From DATKCA01 sp035544675 (GTDB lineage Bacteria > Acidobacteriota > Thermoanaerobaculia > Gp7-AA8): a stretch of DNA of 10,839 nt. The stretch covers positions 1-10,839 of the forward strand of contig DATKCA010000215.1 in the NCBI GenBank assembly GCA_035544675.1, in the 5' to 3' direction. The translations under genes and the position numbers were made by a program. Under the pieces are notes generated by a model, which was not told the origin of the DNA, did no database searches, and was given only the letters and a program-made list of their open reading frames with translations. Below, piece by piece: positions 1 to 7,717 of the stretch; position 1 is the stretch's first letter, and every line of letters starts with the position of its first letter.

Positions 1-3000
1 TCACACTTCGCTGACTGCGCCGAGCAGCTCGGCCGGGTCGAACGGCTTGGTCACGCGCCGCGAGAAACCTGCTTCACGCACGCGCGCCTCGTCCTCCGGC
101 CGCGCGTACGCGGTGATCGCGATCGCGGGAACGGCAAACCCCGCGCCGCGCAGACGGCGCACCAGCGAGTAGCCGTCTTCGCCCGGCATGGCCACGTCCG
201 AAACGAGCACGTCGGCGCGCCAGGAGCACACCAGCTCGAACGCCTCCGCGGCGCTCCCGCACTCGCGCACCTCGGCACCGGCCGCGGCCAGCGACATCGT
301 GATCATCTGACGTGCGCCGGCATCGTCGTCCACCACGACGACGCGGCGCCCGCGAAGCGACGCCACCGGGATGGCGACGCCGCTGGTGGGGACCACCACA
401 TCGGACTGCAGCAGCGGGATCGTGACGGTAAACCTGGCGCCTTTTCCCAGTCCATCACTCTCCGCGCGCACGGTGCCGTTGTGCGACTCCACCAGTGACG
501 CCACGATGGAGAGGCCGATGCCCAGGCCTCCGTGGCGGCGGCTGGTGGAGCTGTCGGCCTGGCGGAAGCGCTGGAAGAGCTGCGGAAGGAAGCCCGGGTC
601 GATCCCTTCCCCTGTATCGCGGACGACGATCTCCGCAAACGAGCCACGCTGCCTCGCTTCGACGTCGACCGACCCGCCGCCCGGCGTGAACTTGATCGCG
701 TTCGTCAGCAGGTTCCACACGACCTGCTTCAGGCGGCCGGCGTCTCCCCGCACAGGGAGCACTGACCCCACCCACACGCGCAGCGCGATGGCCTTGGCCT
801 GGGCCGACGCACGCACCATCTCCACCGCCCCCTCCACCACCGCGCCGAGGTCGTGCGGCTGCATGTCCAGCGACATCTTTCCCGAGGCGATGCGCGAGAC
901 GTCGAGCAGCTCGTCGATCAGCTTGATCTGGTTGAGCAGGCTTTCCTCGATGGCGCGCAGTCCCTGCTCGAGCACCTCCGGCTCGCGCGTCCGCGCCAGC
1001 AGCTTCACCCATCCGTACGCGGACGTGAGCGGCGTGCGCAGCTCGTGCGACAGCGTGGCCAGGAATTCGTCCTTGGCCTGCTCGGCATGCTTGCGCTCGG
1101 TGATGTCGATGACCGAGCCGACGAAGCCGAGGAACTCGCTGGAGGAGGAGTAGCGCGGGCGGCCGGTGGCATTGACCCAACGGTCCTCGCCGTCGACGCG
1201 GCGGACGCGGAAGTCCATGGAGAACTCCTGACGCTTCTCGTTCGCCTCGAAAAAGAGCTGGCGCGCGGTGGCGCGCTCCTGGGCATGCACCGCGTTGGAC
1301 CAGCCGAAGCCCAGGGCCTGCTCTTGGGTCTGGCCGGTGAACTCGTACCAGCCGCGGGAGAGGAAGGAGCAGAGTCCGTCCGGCTCGGTGATCCAGAGCA
1401 TGGCCGGGGCGGTGTTCGCGAACTCGCGCAGCCGCGACTCGCTCTCCCGCAGCGCCACCTCGGCCTTCTTCCGCTCGGTGATGTCCGAAACGGTGCTGAG
1501 CACGCATGGACGCCCGTTGATCTCGACGACGGCCGATCCGACCAGTCCGATCAGCTCCGTGCCGTTCCTGATCCGGAAACGCGCCTCGATGTCCTGCACC
1601 GGCAACCCGGCGCGCATCAGGGCGAAGCGCCCGGCGCGCGTTTCCGGGTCGACCCATAACCCGAGCTCGTCCGGCGGACGACCGATCGCTTCCCCTCGTG
1701 TGTACCCCGACAGGCGCTCGAATCCCTCGTTCACTTCGACGAGCCGGCCGTCGTCGAGCGAGGTGATGGTGAGGGCCAGCGGACTCCTTTCGAAGGCGAT
1801 GGAGAACTTGTTCTCCGACTCGCGCAGCGCCTTTTCGGCGTGGCGGCGCATGCGCTGCAGCCGGACGTGCGCGTCCACGCGAGCGACCAGCTCCCTGGCG
1901 CTGAACGGCTTCACGAGGTAGTCGTCCGCGCCTGCCTCCATCCCCTCCACCTTCGACTCCTCGCCGGCGCGCGCCGAGAGCAGGATCACCGACACGTCGC
2001 GCGTGCCGGCCTCCGCGCGGAGCGCGCGCAGCAGCTCGAAGCCGTCCAGGCCCGGCATCATCACGTCGGCCAGCACCAGGTCGGGCGGGTGGCGTTGCGC
2101 GGACTCGAATGCGGCGGCGCCGTCGGCGACAGTTTCCACCTCGTAGCGGCTCATGAGCAGCCGGCGGACGTAGTCGCGCATGTCGGCGTTGTCGTCGGCG
2201 ACCAGGACGCGACCGGAGGGATGAGGGCCGGGCGATGAGGGTTTGGGGTCGTCCGGCAACCAGCGCGTGGCCTCCTCGGCGAAAGTGAGCTGGGCGTGGT
2301 TCTTCGATAGCAGGGCCGCCGGGTCGGCGGCGCTCCACAGGGCCGCCGGGTCGGCGGCGCTCCACTCGGCGGCGGTGCGTCCCGCGGCGCTTTGTGCTCT
2401 GCCGCGCGGGATCGTGACCGTGAACGTCGTGCCGCGCCCCGGCTCGCTCGTCGCGGAGACGGTGCCACCGTGCAGCTTCACCAGTTCCTGCACAAGGGCC
2501 AGACCGATGCCGCTTCCTTCGTGCGACCGGCTTCGCGCGCCGCGCACGCGATGGAAGCGCTCGAAGAGGTGCCGCAGCTCGCCGGCCGGGATGCCTGTGC
2601 CGGTGTCGCGCACGGTCAGCTGGGCAGACTCGCCGATCTGCCGCAGCGACACCTCGATCTCGCCATCGAACGTGAACTTGAAGGCGTTGGAGACGAGGTT
2701 GAGGACGATCTTCTCCCACTTCTCGCGATCGACGAATACCGGTTCCGGCAGCGGCTGGCAGTTCACGACGAGCCGCAGACCGGCACGCTCGATCGCGGAG
2801 CGGAACACGCCGGCCAGCTCCGCCGTGAAGGAGCCGAGGTCCAGCGGCTCGTACGCCGCCTCGCTGCGTCCGGCCTCGATGCACGAGAAGTCGAGCAGCG
2901 AGTTCACCAGTTTGAGGAGGCGCAGCGAGTTGCGATGCGCCGCTTCGAGACGCTCCCGAGCTTCGGGCGGCAGCTTGTCCTGCTCCAGGACGTCTTCGAG

Positions 3001-3906
3001 CGGCCCGATCATCAGCGTGAGCGGCGTCCTGAACTCGTGCGAGACGTTGGAGAAGAATGCGGTCTTGGCGCGATCGAGCTCGGCCAGCGCTTCGGCGCGC
3101 TGCCGCTCGATCTCATGCGCCTTGGCGTTCGCGATCGCCGAGGAGATGTGGCCGGCCACCAGGTTGAAGAAGCTGCGGTAGCCGTCGTCGAGCGCGCGAT
3201 GCGGGCTGATGCCGGCGACGAGACGGCCGATCGGCTCCTCCTCTCCCGGAATGGTCAGCGGCATCTCGATCCTGTTGGCCACACCGTCGTTGCCGACCGT
3301 CGTCACGCAGCGATCCGCGACGTGCAGCGCGGCGAACGGAACGTCGCGAGCGTTCGTTCGCAGGATCTCCCCGGCGTTGTGACACGCCTCGTCGATGGTC
3401 AGCGCGGCGCCGGCCCGCCCCGCCAGCTGCCGCAGCGTGTCGAGCCGCCGCTCGCCGACCACGCGCGTCGTCGTCTCGGTCACGACCGTGAAGATGCCGC
3501 CCACTCCGCCGCTCTCGTCCACGATCGGGCTGTACGAGAACGTGAAGTAGCACTCCTCGCTGTAGCCGTGGCGCTCCAGCATCAGGAGCTGATCGTCGGA
3601 CCACGTGGCGTTCCCTTCGCCCATGACCCCTTCGAGCATCGGCCCGATCACGTTCCAGATCTCCGGCCAGACGCTCCGTCCCGATGCGCCCAGCGCGTGC
3701 GGATGCTTATGCCCGAGGATCGGCGCGTATGCGTCGTTGTAAAGCTTGATCAGGTCGGGGCCCCACCAGATCAGGATGGGGAAGCGAGACGCCAGGCAGA
3801 TGCTGACAGACGTCCGCAGGCTCTGCGGCCATGACCCGCGCGGCCCGATCGGTGTTCCGGCCCAGTCGAAGCCGTCGATCAGCTCCCGCATCGAAGACAT
3901 GACCAC
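1..3906 (-). CDS. Double hybrid sensor histidine kinase (PAS-GAF-HK-REC-PAS-PAS-HK-REC)
   Basis: This 1301-residue soluble protein is predicted to autophosphorylate on histidine and pass phosphate to its own receiver domains. Approximate order: N-terminal PAS-like sensor (12-145); short GAF-like region (155-262); HisKA with His290 in SHEFRTPL; HATPase (392-502) with DTGTGIP (434-440) and GSGIGLA (464-470); linker carrying a 9-residue duplication (515-532); receiver with D571/D572, phosphoacceptor D614, S644 and K666; two PAS/PAC modules (700-812, 820-938), each ending in DITERK; second HisKA with His954 in SHELRTPL; second HATPase with DTGEGI (1097-1102); C-terminal receiver with D1193/D1194, D1237, T1265 and K1287. 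All key catalytic residues are present in both halves. I see no transmembrane segment, HPt or DNA-binding output domain, so the output partner must be elsewhere. The start is uncertain: GTG at 3906 or ATG at 3900 or 3891, none with a good ribosome binding site. The stop codon lies at 1-3, so the gene is complete. It lies 63 bp downstream of the peptidase gene and may share its transcript. Signal sensed unknown. Confidence 0.95.
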   Translation of the reverse strand: MVMSSMRELIDGFDWAGTPIGPRGSWPQSLRTSVSICLASRFPILIWWGPDLIKLYNDAYAPILGHKHPHALGASGRSVWPEIWNVIGPMLEGVMGEGNATWSDDQLLMLERHGYSEECYFTFSYSPIVDESGGVGGIFTVVTETTTRVVGERRLDTLRQLAGRAGAALTIDEACHNAGEILRTNARDVPFAALHVADRCVTTVGNDGVANRIEMPLTIPGEEEPIGRLVAGISPHRALDDGYRSFFNLVAGHISSAIANAKAHEIERQRAEALAELDRAKTAFFSNVSHEFRTPLTLMIGPLEDVLEQDKLPPEARERLEAAHRNSLRLLKLVNSLLDFSCIEAGRSEAAYEPLDLGSFTAELAGVFRSAIERAGLRLVVNCQPLPEPVFVDREKWEKIVLNLVSNAFKFTFDGEIEVSLRQIGESAQLTVRDTGTGIPAGELRHLFERFHRVRGARSRSHEGSGIGLALVQELVKLHGGTVSATSEPGRGTTFTVTIPRGRAQSAAGRTAAEWSAADPAALWSAADPAALLSKNHAQLTFAEEATRWLPDDPKPSSPGPHPSGRVLVADDNADMRDYVRRLLMSRYEVETVADGAAAFESAQRHPPDLVLADVMMPGLDGFELLRALRAEAGTRDVSVILLSARAGEESKVEGMEAGADDYLVKPFSARELVARVDAHVRLQRMRRHAEKALRESENKFSIAFERSPLALTITSLDDGRLVEVNEGFERLSGYTRGEAIGRPPDELGLWVDPETRAGRFALMRAGLPVQDIEARFRIRNGTELIGLVGSAVVEINGRPCVLSTVSDITERKKAEVALRESESRLREFANTAPAMLWITEPDGLCSFLSRGWYEFTGQTQEQALGFGWSNAVHAQERATARQLFFEANEKRQEFSMDFRVRRVDGEDRWVNATGRPRYSSSSEFLGFVGSVIDITERKHAEQAKDEFLATLSHELRTPLTSAYGWVKLLARTREPEVLEQGLRAIEESLLNQIKLIDELLDVSRIASGKMSLDMQPHDLGAVVEGAVEMVRASAQAKAIALRVWVGSVLPVRGDAGRLKQVVWNLLTNAIKFTPGGGSVDVEARQRGSFAEIVVRDTGEGIDPGFLPQLFQRFRQADSSTSRRHGGLGIGLSIVASLVESHNGTVRAESDGLGKGARFTVTIPLLQSDVVVPTSGVAIPVASLRGRRVVVVDDDAGARQMITMSLAAAGAEVRECGSAAEAFELVCSWRADVLVSDVAMPGEDGYSLVRRLRGAGFAVPAIAITAYARPEDEARVREAGFSRRVTKPFDPAELLGAVSEV
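2311..2365. repeat. Exact 27-bp tandem duplication inside the kinase gene
   Basis: Bases 2311-2337 and 2338-2364 are identical, and the identity runs one base further to 2365. The period of 27 keeps the reading frame and produces two consecutive copies of WSAADPAAL (residues 515-523 and 524-532). They sit in the low-complexity linker between the first ATPase domain and the first receiver. Perfect identity suggests a recent slippage event or a length-variable linker. Confidence 0.95.
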
Positions 3907-3969
3907 GTGAGTCTAGTGCAGCGATCGCGTGGAGCGCGCGCCGGCGCTCAGCTGAGCCTGGCAACGGGC
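3907..3969. other. Short spacer between peptidase and kinase genes
   Basis: This 63-bp gap lies between two minus-strand genes. It contains a 6-bp inverted repeat (GAGCGC 3932-3937 with GCGCTC 3944-3949) and a 10-bp palindrome CTCAGCTGAG (3947-3956). There is no T-run on either strand, so it does not look like an intrinsic terminator, and I see no convincing promoter. Read-through from the peptidase gene into the kinase gene is therefore plausible. Confidence 0.5.
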
Positions 3970-6075
3970 CTACTTCCCGGCCAGATCAATGAGGAACGCG
4001 TACATCAACGCCGTCTCCTTCTGCCGCCGGAACCGGCCGGACTGGCCGCCGTGTCCGGCCTCCATGTTCGTGTGCATCAGGATGCGCTGGTCGCCGATCT
4101 TCCTGGCCCGGAGGCGCGCCACCCACTTGGCCGGCTCCCAGTACTGCACCTGCGAGTCGTGCAGTCCGGTCGTGACGAGCAGATGCGGGTACTCCCTGGC
4201 CTGCACGTTGTCGTAGGGCGAGTAGGAGAGCATGTAGTCGTAGTACTGGCGATCGGCCGGGTTGCCCCATTCGTCGTACTCGAACGTCGTGAGCGGAATG
4301 CTGGCATCGAGCATCGTGGTGATGACGTCGACGAACGGAACGGCGGCCACGACACCCTTGAAGAGATCGGGACGCATGTTGACCACGGCGCCCATCAGCA
4401 ACCCGCCCGCGCTTCCGCCGTATCCGAAGACTCTCTCCCTGTCGGCGTACTTCTGCGCAACCAGATGCTCGGCAACGTCGATGTAGTCGGTGAACGTGTT
4501 CTTCTTCTGCAGCAGCTTCCCCTGCTCGTACCACTCCCGTCCCAGCTCCTGGCCGCCGCGGATGTGGGCGATGGCGTAGACGAAGCCGCGATCGGCCAGA
4601 CTGATCACCGAGGAGTTGAAGCCGGGGTCGATGCTCGACCCGTAGGAGCCGTAGGCGTAGAGGAGAAGAGGCGCGGAGCCGTCCTTTTTGAATCCGTTCC
4701 GGTAGAGGATCGACACCGGCACACGCTTGCCGTCGCGCGCGCTCGCGTAGATCCGTTCGGTCTGGTAGTTGGCCGGATCGTATCCGCCGCCGACGGCCGT
4801 CCGCTTGAGGAGCGTCCGATCGCGGCTGGTCATGTCGTACTGGTAGGTCGAGAAGGGCGTGGTGAGCGAGCTGTAGGTGAATCGGAGCTGCGAGGTGTCG
4901 AACTCCGGGTTGTCGGCGATGCGTGCCACGTAGGCCGGTTCGTCGAAGGGGATGTAGTGATCGCCGCCGCTCCACGGCATCACGCGCAGCCGGATCAGTC
5001 CGTCCTTCCGCTCGGAAACGACGAGGTGATCGCGGAAGATCTCGAAGCCTCCCAGGTACACGTCCGGCCGGTGCGGAATCACCACGGACCAGTTCTCCCG
5101 GCCGGTGGCGCTGACCGGCGTCTTCATCAGCCGGAAGTTCCGGGCGTCGTCGTTCGTCCGGATATAGAAGTGATCGCCGTAGTGGTCGATCGAGTACTCC
5201 CGGCCGCGCTTTCTCGGCTCGAAGACCTGGGGCTCGCCGCGGGGCTGATCGGCGTCGAGGTAGCGGTATTCGCTGGTCAGCGTCTGCCCCGAGCCGATGA
5301 CGATGTAGCGCTTCGACTTCGTCCGGAAGACGAACGTGGAGAACGTCTCGTCAGCCTCTTCGAAGACCAGAGTGTCGCCGGCGGGATCGGTGCCCAGCTC
5401 GTGCCGGTAGATGCGATACGAGCGGAGCGTCTCCGGATGTTTGCGGCTGTAGAAGATCGTCCGGTTGTCGTTGGCCCAGGCCTGGTTGCCGCTGACCAGC
5501 GGGATCTCGTCGGGCAGGAGCTGGCCCGTCGTCAGGTTCTTGAAGCGGAGCGTGTACTTGCGGCGCCCGACGTTGTCGGTCGCGTAGGCCACGATGTCGT
5601 TGCCCCGGCTGACCGAGACGCCGGCGACATTGAAGTAGCTCTGACCCGCGGCCAGCGCGTTGACGTCGAGCATGACCTCTTCCGGTGCGGTCATCGCTTC
5701 CTTGCGCCGCACGTAGATCGGGTAGTCCTTTCCCTCTTCGAAACGGGTGTAATAGAAGTAGCCGTCGCGCAGCGTCGGGACCGACTCGTCGCGCGGCGGA
5801 ATCCTGGCCACGATCTCCTCATAGAGCTGCTCCTGAAGCCCCTCGGTGTGCTTCATCGTCTGCTTCAGGTAGGCGTTCTCCGCCTCCAGATACGCGATCA
5901 CCTCGCGGTTCTCGCGCTCCCGGAGCCAGTAGTACTCGTCCACGCGCTCATGGCCATGCTGCGTGAGAACCGTCGGCCGCTGCGCGGCCAGTGGCGGCTG
6001 GACGGCAGGAGGTGCCGTCGCGCAACCGGCGATCAGTGTCAGTGCTAGAAGAACTGCGGCGATGGATCTGGTCAC
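3970..6075 (-). CDS. S9A family serine peptidase, oligopeptidase B-like, lipoprotein
   Basis: This 701-residue prolyl-oligopeptidase-fold peptidase would cleave short peptides, probably after basic residues as oligopeptidase B does. The N-terminus has a hydrophobic signal ending in the lipobox LIAGC with Cys18, so the protein is probably a lipoprotein; Ala follows the Cys, with no Asp retention signal. Residues about 35-430 match the N-terminal segment and beta-propeller region. Residues about 435-701 form the alpha/beta hydrolase with catalytic Ser555 in GGSAGG, Asp640 in LHDSQV and His675 in EAGHGG. The segment FEYDEWGNP (598-606) corresponds to the acidic P1/P2-binding segment of oligopeptidase B, with Glu599 kept and Asp601 in place of the second Glu. 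Length is close to the family's usual 690-700 residues plus the lipoprotein leader. The GTG start is fixed by AGGAGG six bases upstream, and the stop is TAG at 3970-3972. Family assignment is firm; exact specificity is inferred. Confidence 0.95.
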   Translation of the reverse strand: MTRSIAAVLLALTLIAGCATAPPAVQPPLAAQRPTVLTQHGHERVDEYYWLRERENREVIAYLEAENAYLKQTMKHTEGLQEQLYEEIVARIPPRDESVPTLRDGYFYYTRFEEGKDYPIYVRRKEAMTAPEEVMLDVNALAAGQSYFNVAGVSVSRGNDIVAYATDNVGRRKYTLRFKNLTTGQLLPDEIPLVSGNQAWANDNRTIFYSRKHPETLRSYRIYRHELGTDPAGDTLVFEEADETFSTFVFRTKSKRYIVIGSGQTLTSEYRYLDADQPRGEPQVFEPRKRGREYSIDHYGDHFYIRTNDDARNFRLMKTPVSATGRENWSVVIPHRPDVYLGGFEIFRDHLVVSERKDGLIRLRVMPWSGGDHYIPFDEPAYVARIADNPEFDTSQLRFTYSSLTTPFSTYQYDMTSRDRTLLKRTAVGGGYDPANYQTERIYASARDGKRVPVSILYRNGFKKDGSAPLLLYAYGSYGSSIDPGFNSSVISLADRGFVYAIAHIRGGQELGREWYEQGKLLQKKNTFTDYIDVAEHLVAQKYADRERVFGYGGSAGGLLMGAVVNMRPDLFKGVVAAVPFVDVITTMLDASIPLTTFEYDEWGNPADRQYYDYMLSYSPYDNVQAREYPHLLVTTGLHDSQVQYWEPAKWVARLRARKIGDQRILMHTNMEAGHGGQSGRFRRQKETALMYAFLIDLAGK

Positions 6076-6081
6076 AAGCGG

Positions 6082-6087
6082 CCTCCT
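6082..6087 (-). promoter_or_regulatory. Shine-Dalgarno site of the S9 peptidase gene
   Basis: On the minus strand this reads AGGAGG, a full match to the consensus, six bases before the GTG at 6075. It decides the start codon and makes this the best ribosome binding site in the left half of the window. Confidence 0.85.
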
Positions 6088-6102
6088 CGGATGTCGCGCG
6101 CA

Positions 6103-6130
6103 AGTCTACCCTCGCGGTGTCGCTTGTCAT
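6103..6130 (-). promoter_or_regulatory. Candidate sigma70-type promoter of the peptidase (and possibly kinase) transcript
   Basis: On the minus strand, ATGACA (6130-6125, five of six to TTGACA) is followed after 16 bp by TAGACT (6108-6103, four of six to TATAAT). The predicted transcription start, near 6096, gives a leader of about 20 nt containing the strong ribosome binding site. An 8-bp palindrome GTCATGAC (6126-6133) overlaps the -35 box and could be a regulator half-site or chance. Based on consensus matching only. Confidence 0.45.
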
Positions 6131-6139
6131 GACGGAATT

Positions 6140-6162
6140 GGCGGTGCGACGACGCCACCGCC
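6140..6162. repeat. Inverted repeat in the divergent intergenic region
   Basis: GGCGGTG (6140-6146) pairs perfectly with CACCGCC (6156-6162) around a 9-base loop. It lies between the divergent peptidase and GWxTD genes, upstream of the candidate peptidase promoter. No T-run follows on either strand, so it is not a clear terminator; it may be a regulatory site or coincidental GC-rich symmetry. Confidence 0.4.
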
Positions 6163-6223
6163 AGGAAGTCGTCCGACGCTGAGCCGCAGTTGAGGGACGA
6201 CTCGCGCTAAGATCTTCGATGCG

Positions 6224-7678
6224 ATGCGCCCGAGTCTCCTGCTCGTTGCTCTCCTCGCCGTTCAGAGCTTTGCGCAGGCACCTCAGTCCGAGGGATGGAT
6301 CGACTCGCCCGAGGCCTACTTCGCCACCGAGAACGAACGGGCGGAATGGAACGCCTTGCGCACCCGCGCGGAGCGCGACGCCTTCAAGGAACGATACTGG
6401 CTCCGGCGGGATCCCACCCCCGGCACCGAACAGAATGAATTCAGGGAGGCGATTCTCGGCCGCATCCAGACGGCGGATGCGCGGTGGACACTCGACGAGA
6501 GCGCCGGATCCCGCACCTCGCGCGGCATGGTCTTCGTTCTATTCGGATCGCCCGCCCGGGTCCAGCAGGAGCGGGCCCCGCGCCTCGAGCGCCCCTGCAT
6601 TCCTTCCGCAGGGGGGCCGCCCTGCACAACCGGAGGGGTCATTGAAGGCAACGAGGTCACCGAAGTCTGGACCTATGACCGCGAGCGCACCCGGCGGGTG
6701 TTGGAGGCGCTCGGCCGTCCATCGCTGGAGCTGACCGTCATCGTCGAGCCGAGCCGCCGCACCGATCGCCTTCAGAACCCCGGATTGGTCAATCAGTACC
6801 GCGCTCTTCTGGCCGAGCGGACGATCGTCAATCCCACACTGGTCGCGGCCCGGAGAGCTCCGCCTCAGCCTCTGCCGAAGTTCGCTGTGGCGGCCGCTCT
6901 TCCCGACCCGGTGAACCATGCATTGGAGAACCCTTCCCCGTCACCCGACCCGAAGAGGAGTCCTGCCGGTGGCACGGCAGTCTCCTGGAAGGACTCAGCC
7001 GCTCCCACGGTGATCGTCTGGTTCTCGCTGTCGGATTTGGAGGCGGAGGATCTTCGCGATGCGCGCCTTTTCGGGACGATCCGCTCCGACGGTGACACGC
7101 GAAGCTTCGTCGCTCCCGCGCTGCCGGCCGGATTCTTTTTCACCACGCGTCCCGGCATCGTCGTCGCGGCGGAGCTCGAGCTTCCCCCGGGCAACTATTC
7201 GGGATCCTTCGCGCTGGCCCGCAACGAGGGCGGCGTACTGGCGAGCGCCGCCGCCCCGATCCGCATCCCCGATGTCCGGCAGGAGTTCTCGGTTTCCTCG
7301 ATCGTGCTCTCGGGCGGCGCCAATCCGGCCAGCCAGGACGATCCGACGCCGTTCCGTTTCGGCACGGCCGCGGTGCAGCCTCGCGCCGACGCGCGCTTTC
7401 TGCGATCGGAATCGCTCTGGATCTTCTTCTCGGCCGCCAACGCCAGTGCTCCGGAAAACGTGACCATCCGAACGGATCTGCGCCGCGGAAGCAGCCCTGT
7501 GGGGACAGCCGGCCCGTCTCCGGCGCAGCTTCAACAGGTCGGTGAGCGTCGGTACGTCTCGGCACTCGAGATTACGCTGGGGAGCTTCGAGCCGGGGGCG
7601 TACGCACTCTATCTGACCGTGCGAGACCGCGAGGCCGAGGTGGTGCGCCGGGCGGATTTCCAGATCCTTCCCGACTGA
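6224..7678 (+). CDS. GWxTD domain-containing exported protein (degenerate motif)
   Basis: The 484-residue product starts with a signal peptide (about 1-19, probable cleavage after AQA). Residues 25-152 match the GWxTD family: SPEAYFATENERAEW, a WLRRDPTPGT stretch leading to NEFRE, then a glycine segment, MVFVLFGSP and EVWTYD. The family's diagnostic GWxTDRG appears here as GSRTSRG (95-101), so the Trp and Asp are replaced. Between FGSP and EVWTYD is a Gly/Pro-rich insert with the mature protein's only two cysteines, Cys125 and Cys134. The remainder (about 165-484) is unassigned; a Pro-rich linker (about 212-250) precedes probable beta-sandwich segments. The family's biochemical role is not established; members are common in Acidobacteriota and related phyla and are predicted to be extracytoplasmic. 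The start is the ATG at 6224, chosen because it gives the signal peptide. No clear Shine-Dalgarno precedes it; TAAGAT at 6208-6213 could be a -10 box giving an almost leaderless transcript. It lies just upstream of the receptor gene. Confidence 0.88.
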   Translation: MRPSLLLVALLAVQSFAQAPQSEGWIDSPEAYFATENERAEWNALRTRAERDAFKERYWLRRDPTPGTEQNEFREAILGRIQTADARWTLDESAGSRTSRGMVFVLFGSPARVQQERAPRLERPCIPSAGGPPCTTGGVIEGNEVTEVWTYDRERTRRVLEALGRPSLELTVIVEPSRRTDRLQNPGLVNQYRALLAERTIVNPTLVAARRAPPQPLPKFAVAAALPDPVNHALENPSPSPDPKRSPAGGTAVSWKDSAAPTVIVWFSLSDLEAEDLRDARLFGTIRSDGDTRSFVAPALPAGFFFTTRPGIVVAAELELPPGNYSGSFALARNEGGVLASAAAPIRIPDVRQEFSVSSIVLSGGANPASQDDPTPFRFGTAAVQPRADARFLRSESLWIFFSAANASAPENVTIRTDLRRGSSPVGTAGPSPAQLQQVGERRYVSALEITLGSFEPGAYALYLTVRDREAEVVRRADFQILPD

Positions 7679-7687
7679 CACCGTTCG

Positions 7688-7717
7688 TTTACATTTTTGT
7701 TCCCAATCATCTACAAT
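7688..7717 (+). promoter_or_regulatory. Candidate sigma70-type promoter of the TonB-dependent receptor
   Basis: TTTACA (7688-7693, five of six to TTGACA) is followed after 18 bp by TACAAT (7712-7717, five of six to TATAAT) inside an AT-rich island. The expected transcription start is near 7724, giving a 5' leader of about 175 nt. It is the strongest promoter-like match I found in the window. Confidence 0.6.

Noticed and set aside
1441..1500. Similarity between linker sequences around 1090 and 1470 as a recent duplication
   Set aside because: Both encode the common PAS/PAC-end motif DITERK plus AE-rich coiled linker. The similarity is family-level and the DNA has diverged, unlike the exact 27-bp repeat.
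455..2884. 809-residue minus-strand open frame in another frame of the kinase gene
   Set aside because: The Arg/Ala/Gly-rich translation has no recognisable motif, and it overlaps the conserved kinase and receiver domains in the true frame.
2392..3834. 480-residue plus-strand open frame opposite the kinase gene
   Set aside because: It is a shadow of a confidently assigned coding region, with low-complexity composition and no domain.
3932..3956. Inverted repeats after the peptidase gene as an intrinsic terminator
   Set aside because: The stem is only 6 bp with a 6-base loop and no T-run follows on either strand.
3907..6048. 713-residue plus-strand open frame antisense to the S9 peptidase
   Set aside because: It mirrors the peptidase gene, its translation is a Val/Arg/Leu/Gly-rich composition typical of GC-rich antisense frames, and it shows no domain. 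The opposite strand encodes an intact enzyme with a complete catalytic triad.
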